This document shows, one piece after another, positions 6,721-9,435 of a DNA stretch of 9,435 nt (positions are counted from its first letter, which is position 1; the number at the start of each line of letters is the position of its first letter). The notes beneath the pieces were generated by a model that worked only from the letters and a program-made list of their open reading frames with translations, searched no databases and was not told where the DNA came from. The stretch is from Methanobrevibacter ruminantium. GTDB lineage: Archaea; Methanobacteriota; Methanobacteria; Methanobacteriales; Methanobacteriaceae. The stretch is taken from the NCBI GenBank assembly GCA_004553595.1, contig SFKZ01000056.1, positions 1 to 9,435 on the forward strand, read 5' to 3'. The translations under genes were made by a program, and so were the position numbers.

Positions 6721-9330
6721 ATGTTCAAAACACTAAAAAAGAACAGTAAAATAATTTGTTATGTATTAGCATTTTTTATTCCTGTAATATTTATGCTAAT
6801 AGTTAGTGTTGCAATGGAATTTACTCCTTTTTCCTGGAGAATTCCATTGGTAGGAGATATTTACGCTCAGTTTTATCCATATTATTCATATTTAAAATCC
6901 GTTATTTTTTCAAATAATGATTTACTTTACACATTCAGTAAAACATTAGGCGGAGATATGGCGGGATTTTCGTTTTATTATCTTGCAAATCCATTAGTTT
7001 ATTTACTTGCTTTTGTTCCAAGTTATTATATGCCGGCAGGATTACTCATAATATTAATTATTATGATTGCGTTTTCGTCTCTCAATTTTAATATTATGGT
7101 CAATAATATGTGCGGATTCAGATGGTCGTCACTTCTTTTCTCTGTTTCGTATGCGTTTATTGGATTTTTAAGTGCTTATCTTGGTGTATTTATTTTCTTT
7201 TATAATATAATGCTATTTCCTATTGTAATTCTTGGATTGTATGAAATTGCAATAAAAGAAAAGATAAGTCTTAAATATACTGTATTTTTGGCAGCCTCTG
7301 TCATAACAAATTATTACATTGGTTATATGACATGTATATTCACATGTTTATTCTTTATATATCTATTAATAGTCAACAAAAAAGAAGTAATTGTTATAAA
7401 GAAGCATTTTAAGGTAATAGGAACATTTATATGGCAGACACTTCTTGCCATATTAATATCATCCGTGGCTCTTTTTACTGTTGCTTATTCTCTTTCAAAC
7501 GGACAAAAGGTACAAGAAGGATTTTTTATAAAAATATTTGGCGGTACAAATTTCAGATTACCTGATGTATTTTCAAATTTTTATTCTATTTCTTTTAACG
7601 GAAATATTTCTGACGGACTTCCTATTATATACTGTGGAACACTCGCGGTTGTATTTTTAATTCTCTATTTCCTTAATAAGGAAATCAACTTAAAAGAAAA
7701 AATATCTTCAGCAGTATTATTATTAATACTCATATTAAGTTTTTACATTAAGTTTATTAACAGAATATGGCACGGAATGGCAGATCCTGTAGGATTTCCA
7801 TATAGATATTCCTTTTTCTTTAGCTTTTTTGTTTTGTTGATTTCATACCGGGCTTTTATTAATTTGAAGCAGGGAACAAGAAAATACCATACATTAATAG
7901 TATTTGGCATTTTTGTTTTTTACTCATTATATATGCTCATTTCAAAAAGCGATTACGTTTCAATCAACCAGATTATATTAACCGGTACTTTCTTATGTAT
8001 GTATTTAGCCGGAATATATGCAATCTGTTATAAGCGAGAGTATATGTATCCGGTTACAATTGGATTCTTCTTAATATTAAGCTTTGATTTGTTATTAAAT
8101 ACACATTATTCAATATGTAAATACTATGATTTAAGCGATACTAAAGCATCGGTCGAATATATTGATGATTACTATAAGAATCTAAAAAATATTTATGAAA
8201 ATACGGTATCAGACAATAAAGGAGATGAGTTTTACAGATTCGATAAAACATATAGACTTACAAATAATGATGCAATGCTTGTAGGTTATGACGGGTTATC
8301 ACATTTCAGTTCTACTGAAAGCAGTGAAATACTTGATTTCATGAAGGACTTGGGATTTTGCTCAAATAATATGTGGTCATATTATGGAGAAGAAGGAAAC
8401 ACAGCATTTATCGACAGCTTTTTATCACTTAAATATATGGCTTCGCAGTTCGACGAAACAGGTAAGCCATATGATTATATGACATCAATTGATGAAAAAT
8501 ATTTATTCAAAAATCCATATTCACTTGGTCTAGCAATAAATTGTGATGAAAATATACGAAATATAGATAGAGAAGAATTTAATCATTTTACGTTACAAAA
8601 TGAGATTGCAAAATGCATTACAGGTGAGCCGTATGGAATATACCGCCCGGTTGAAGTAATTAATGTTAATCTATGTAATGTTGAAAAATATGAAAAAACA
8701 TACACTGTCATTGACCCGAATAAGGAAAGCTATATCGAATACGAATTAAATGTAGACAGTGATGATTTTATTTACATGTATTTTGATGCACCGGAAAAAC
8801 AAAATACAAAATTATTTGTAAACGGTTTGGAAAAACCGGAGTATTTTACAAATTATGGATGGAGCATAAAGTGTACCGGATATTTTGACAATGGTATAGT
8901 TCCTGTAAGAATTTATTTAAATCAACCTGAAATAGAAATAGACGGATATGAGTTTTATTATGAAAGCAAAGAAGAACTTGAAAGATTTTATAATGATGTA
9001 AATGTAAAGAATACAAATACAAGAAAAATATCAAGCTCAAAACTGTTTATTAATTCTTATGTTGATGAAGGAAGGGAAGTAATTCTTTTAACAATGCCAT
9101 TTGATGAAGGATGGAAAGTAAAAGTAGATGGCGAAGAAGTAGAAACAAAACAGGCATTAGGATGTTTACTGTCATTTGATGTTAAGCCGGGTAATCACAT
9201 TATTGAAATGAAATATATACCAAGAGGTCTTGTTATTGGAAGCATATTATCAATAATTGGAATTGTCATACTAATTACTATATATATAATAGAAAGAAGA
9301 CGAATCAAAAAACTGTTAAACGTCGAATAA
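6721..9330 (+). CDS. yfhO: YfhO family membrane protein, probable GT-C-type envelope glycosyltransferase
   Basis: From the ATG at 6721 this gives 869 residues, normal for the YfhO family. The same frame is open further upstream to 6574, but that part reads through the tRNA and terminator, so it is excluded. The first membrane segment is about residues 11-32. The following loop holds PLVGDIYAQFYPYY, with D46 and Q50 matching the family's 'D.Y.Q' motif, likely the GT-C catalytic Asp. LGGDMAGFSFYYLANP and HGMADPVGFPYRYSF are further family hallmarks. Many more hydrophobic segments run to about residue 470, then a large, presumably extracytoplasmic domain. The end has the classic FDEGWKVKVDGEEV and PGNHIIEMKY strands, a last membrane helix and a basic tail (ERRRIKK). 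In B. subtilis, YfhO is implicated in lipoteichoic acid glycosylation; the substrate here is unknown. The ribosome binding site is weak (AAGTGA) and no clear separate promoter is visible. Confidence 0.9.
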   Translation: MFKTLKKNSKIICYVLAFFIPVIFMLIVSVAMEFTPFSWRIPLVGDIYAQFYPYYSYLKSVIFSNNDLLYTFSKTLGGDMAGFSFYYLANPLVYLLAFVPSYYMPAGLLIILIIMIAFSSLNFNIMVNNMCGFRWSSLLFSVSYAFIGFLSAYLGVFIFFYNIMLFPIVILGLYEIAIKEKISLKYTVFLAASVITNYYIGYMTCIFTCLFFIYLLIVNKKEVIVIKKHFKVIGTFIWQTLLAILISSVALFTVAYSLSNGQKVQEGFFIKIFGGTNFRLPDVFSNFYSISFNGNISDGLPIIYCGTLAVVFLILYFLNKEINLKEKISSAVLLLILILSFYIKFINRIWHGMADPVGFPYRYSFFFSFFVLLISYRAFINLKQGTRKYHTLIVFGIFVFYSLYMLISKSDYVSINQIILTGTFLCMYLAGIYAICYKREYMYPVTIGFFLILSFDLLLNTHYSICKYYDLSDTKASVEYIDDYYKNLKNIYENTVSDNKGDEFYRFDKTYRLTNNDAMLVGYDGLSHFSSTESSEILDFMKDLGFCSNNMWSYYGEEGNTAFIDSFLSLKYMASQFDETGKPYDYMTSIDEKYLFKNPYSLGLAINCDENIRNIDREEFNHFTLQNEIAKCITGEPYGIYRPVEVINVNLCNVEKYEKTYTVIDPNKESYIEYELNVDSDDFIYMYFDAPEKQNTKLFVNGLEKPEYFTNYGWSIKCTGYFDNGIVPVRIYLNQPEIEIDGYEFYYESKEELERFYNDVNVKNTNTRKISSSKLFINSYVDEGREVILLTMPFDEGWKVKVDGEEVETKQALGCLLSFDVKPGNHIIEMKYIPRGLVIGSILSIIGIVILITIYIIERRRIKKLLNVE

Positions 9331-9435
9331 TTTACCACGCTAAAGTACTGAACTCTTGGGGTATATAGACGATAAAATGTACTATATATAGTATGAAAAT
9401 AAATTCGTGAAAAATTGCTAAAAAAAAAGTATATA
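9331..9435. other. Intergenic tail with a 14-bp AT palindrome and no recognisable gene
   Basis: I see no coding region or intrinsic terminator here. TACTATATATAGTA at 9380-9393 is a perfect palindrome. TTGGGG at 9356-9361 followed 18 bases later by TACTAT (9380-9385) could be a weak promoter for a gene beyond the window. A run of nine A ends at 9428. The absence of an obvious hairpin after the membrane protein gene suggests its transcription may continue rightward. Confidence 0.35.

Noticed and set aside
8846..9040. Minus-strand 64-residue frame opposite the YfhO-family gene
   Set aside because: It is Leu/Phe/His-rich from reverse-reading AT-rich codons and has no supporting context.

Overview
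The window is a visibly AT-rich (about 30% GC) stretch of a bacterial chromosome next to the replication origin. The gene order dnaN - yaaA - recF - gyrB - gyrA, all on the + strand with almost no gaps, is the conserved origin block of Firmicutes. dnaA would be expected just upstream of the left edge. The low GC, the 645-residue Gram-positive-type GyrB, the protein wording and the YfhO-type membrane protein suggest a Clostridia member, perhaps Lachnospiraceae. This placement is inference; no phylogeny was run.

Layout: 1-748 is the 3' two thirds of dnaN (sliding clamp). 751-957 is yaaA, a small S4-domain RNA-binding protein. 967-2058 is recF (gap repair, ABC-type ATPase). 2058-3995 is gyrB and 3998-6476 is gyrA, the two gyrase subunits. 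These genes are 2-9 bases apart or overlap by one base, so they look like one replication/repair/topology operon. At 6485-6513 there is an exact-consensus sigma-A promoter, followed by an 11-bp perfect dyad at the predicted transcription start. Next come tRNA-Ser(GCU) (6576-6663) and a strong intrinsic terminator (6671-6698). From 6721 to 9330 there is a large polytopic membrane protein of the YfhO family, probably a cell-envelope glycosyltransferase. The last 105 bases hold no recognisable gene.

The most striking observation is that gyrA, an essential gene, is not intact. The reading frame stops at 5048-5050 and GyrA homology resumes at once in the +1 frame. About seven residues of the conserved start of the coiled-coil arm are missing, equivalent to a net loss of about 20 bases. 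The downstream half has no usable start codon until well inside the homology. This is either an assembly or sequencing error or a very unusual lesion, and it should be resolved before the annotation is used.

The second observation is the GC-rich dyad over the start site of the tRNA promoter. It has no T-tract, so it looks more like an operator or RNA-structure element than a terminator. I found no mobile element, CRISPR array, phage gene or clearly new multi-gene system.
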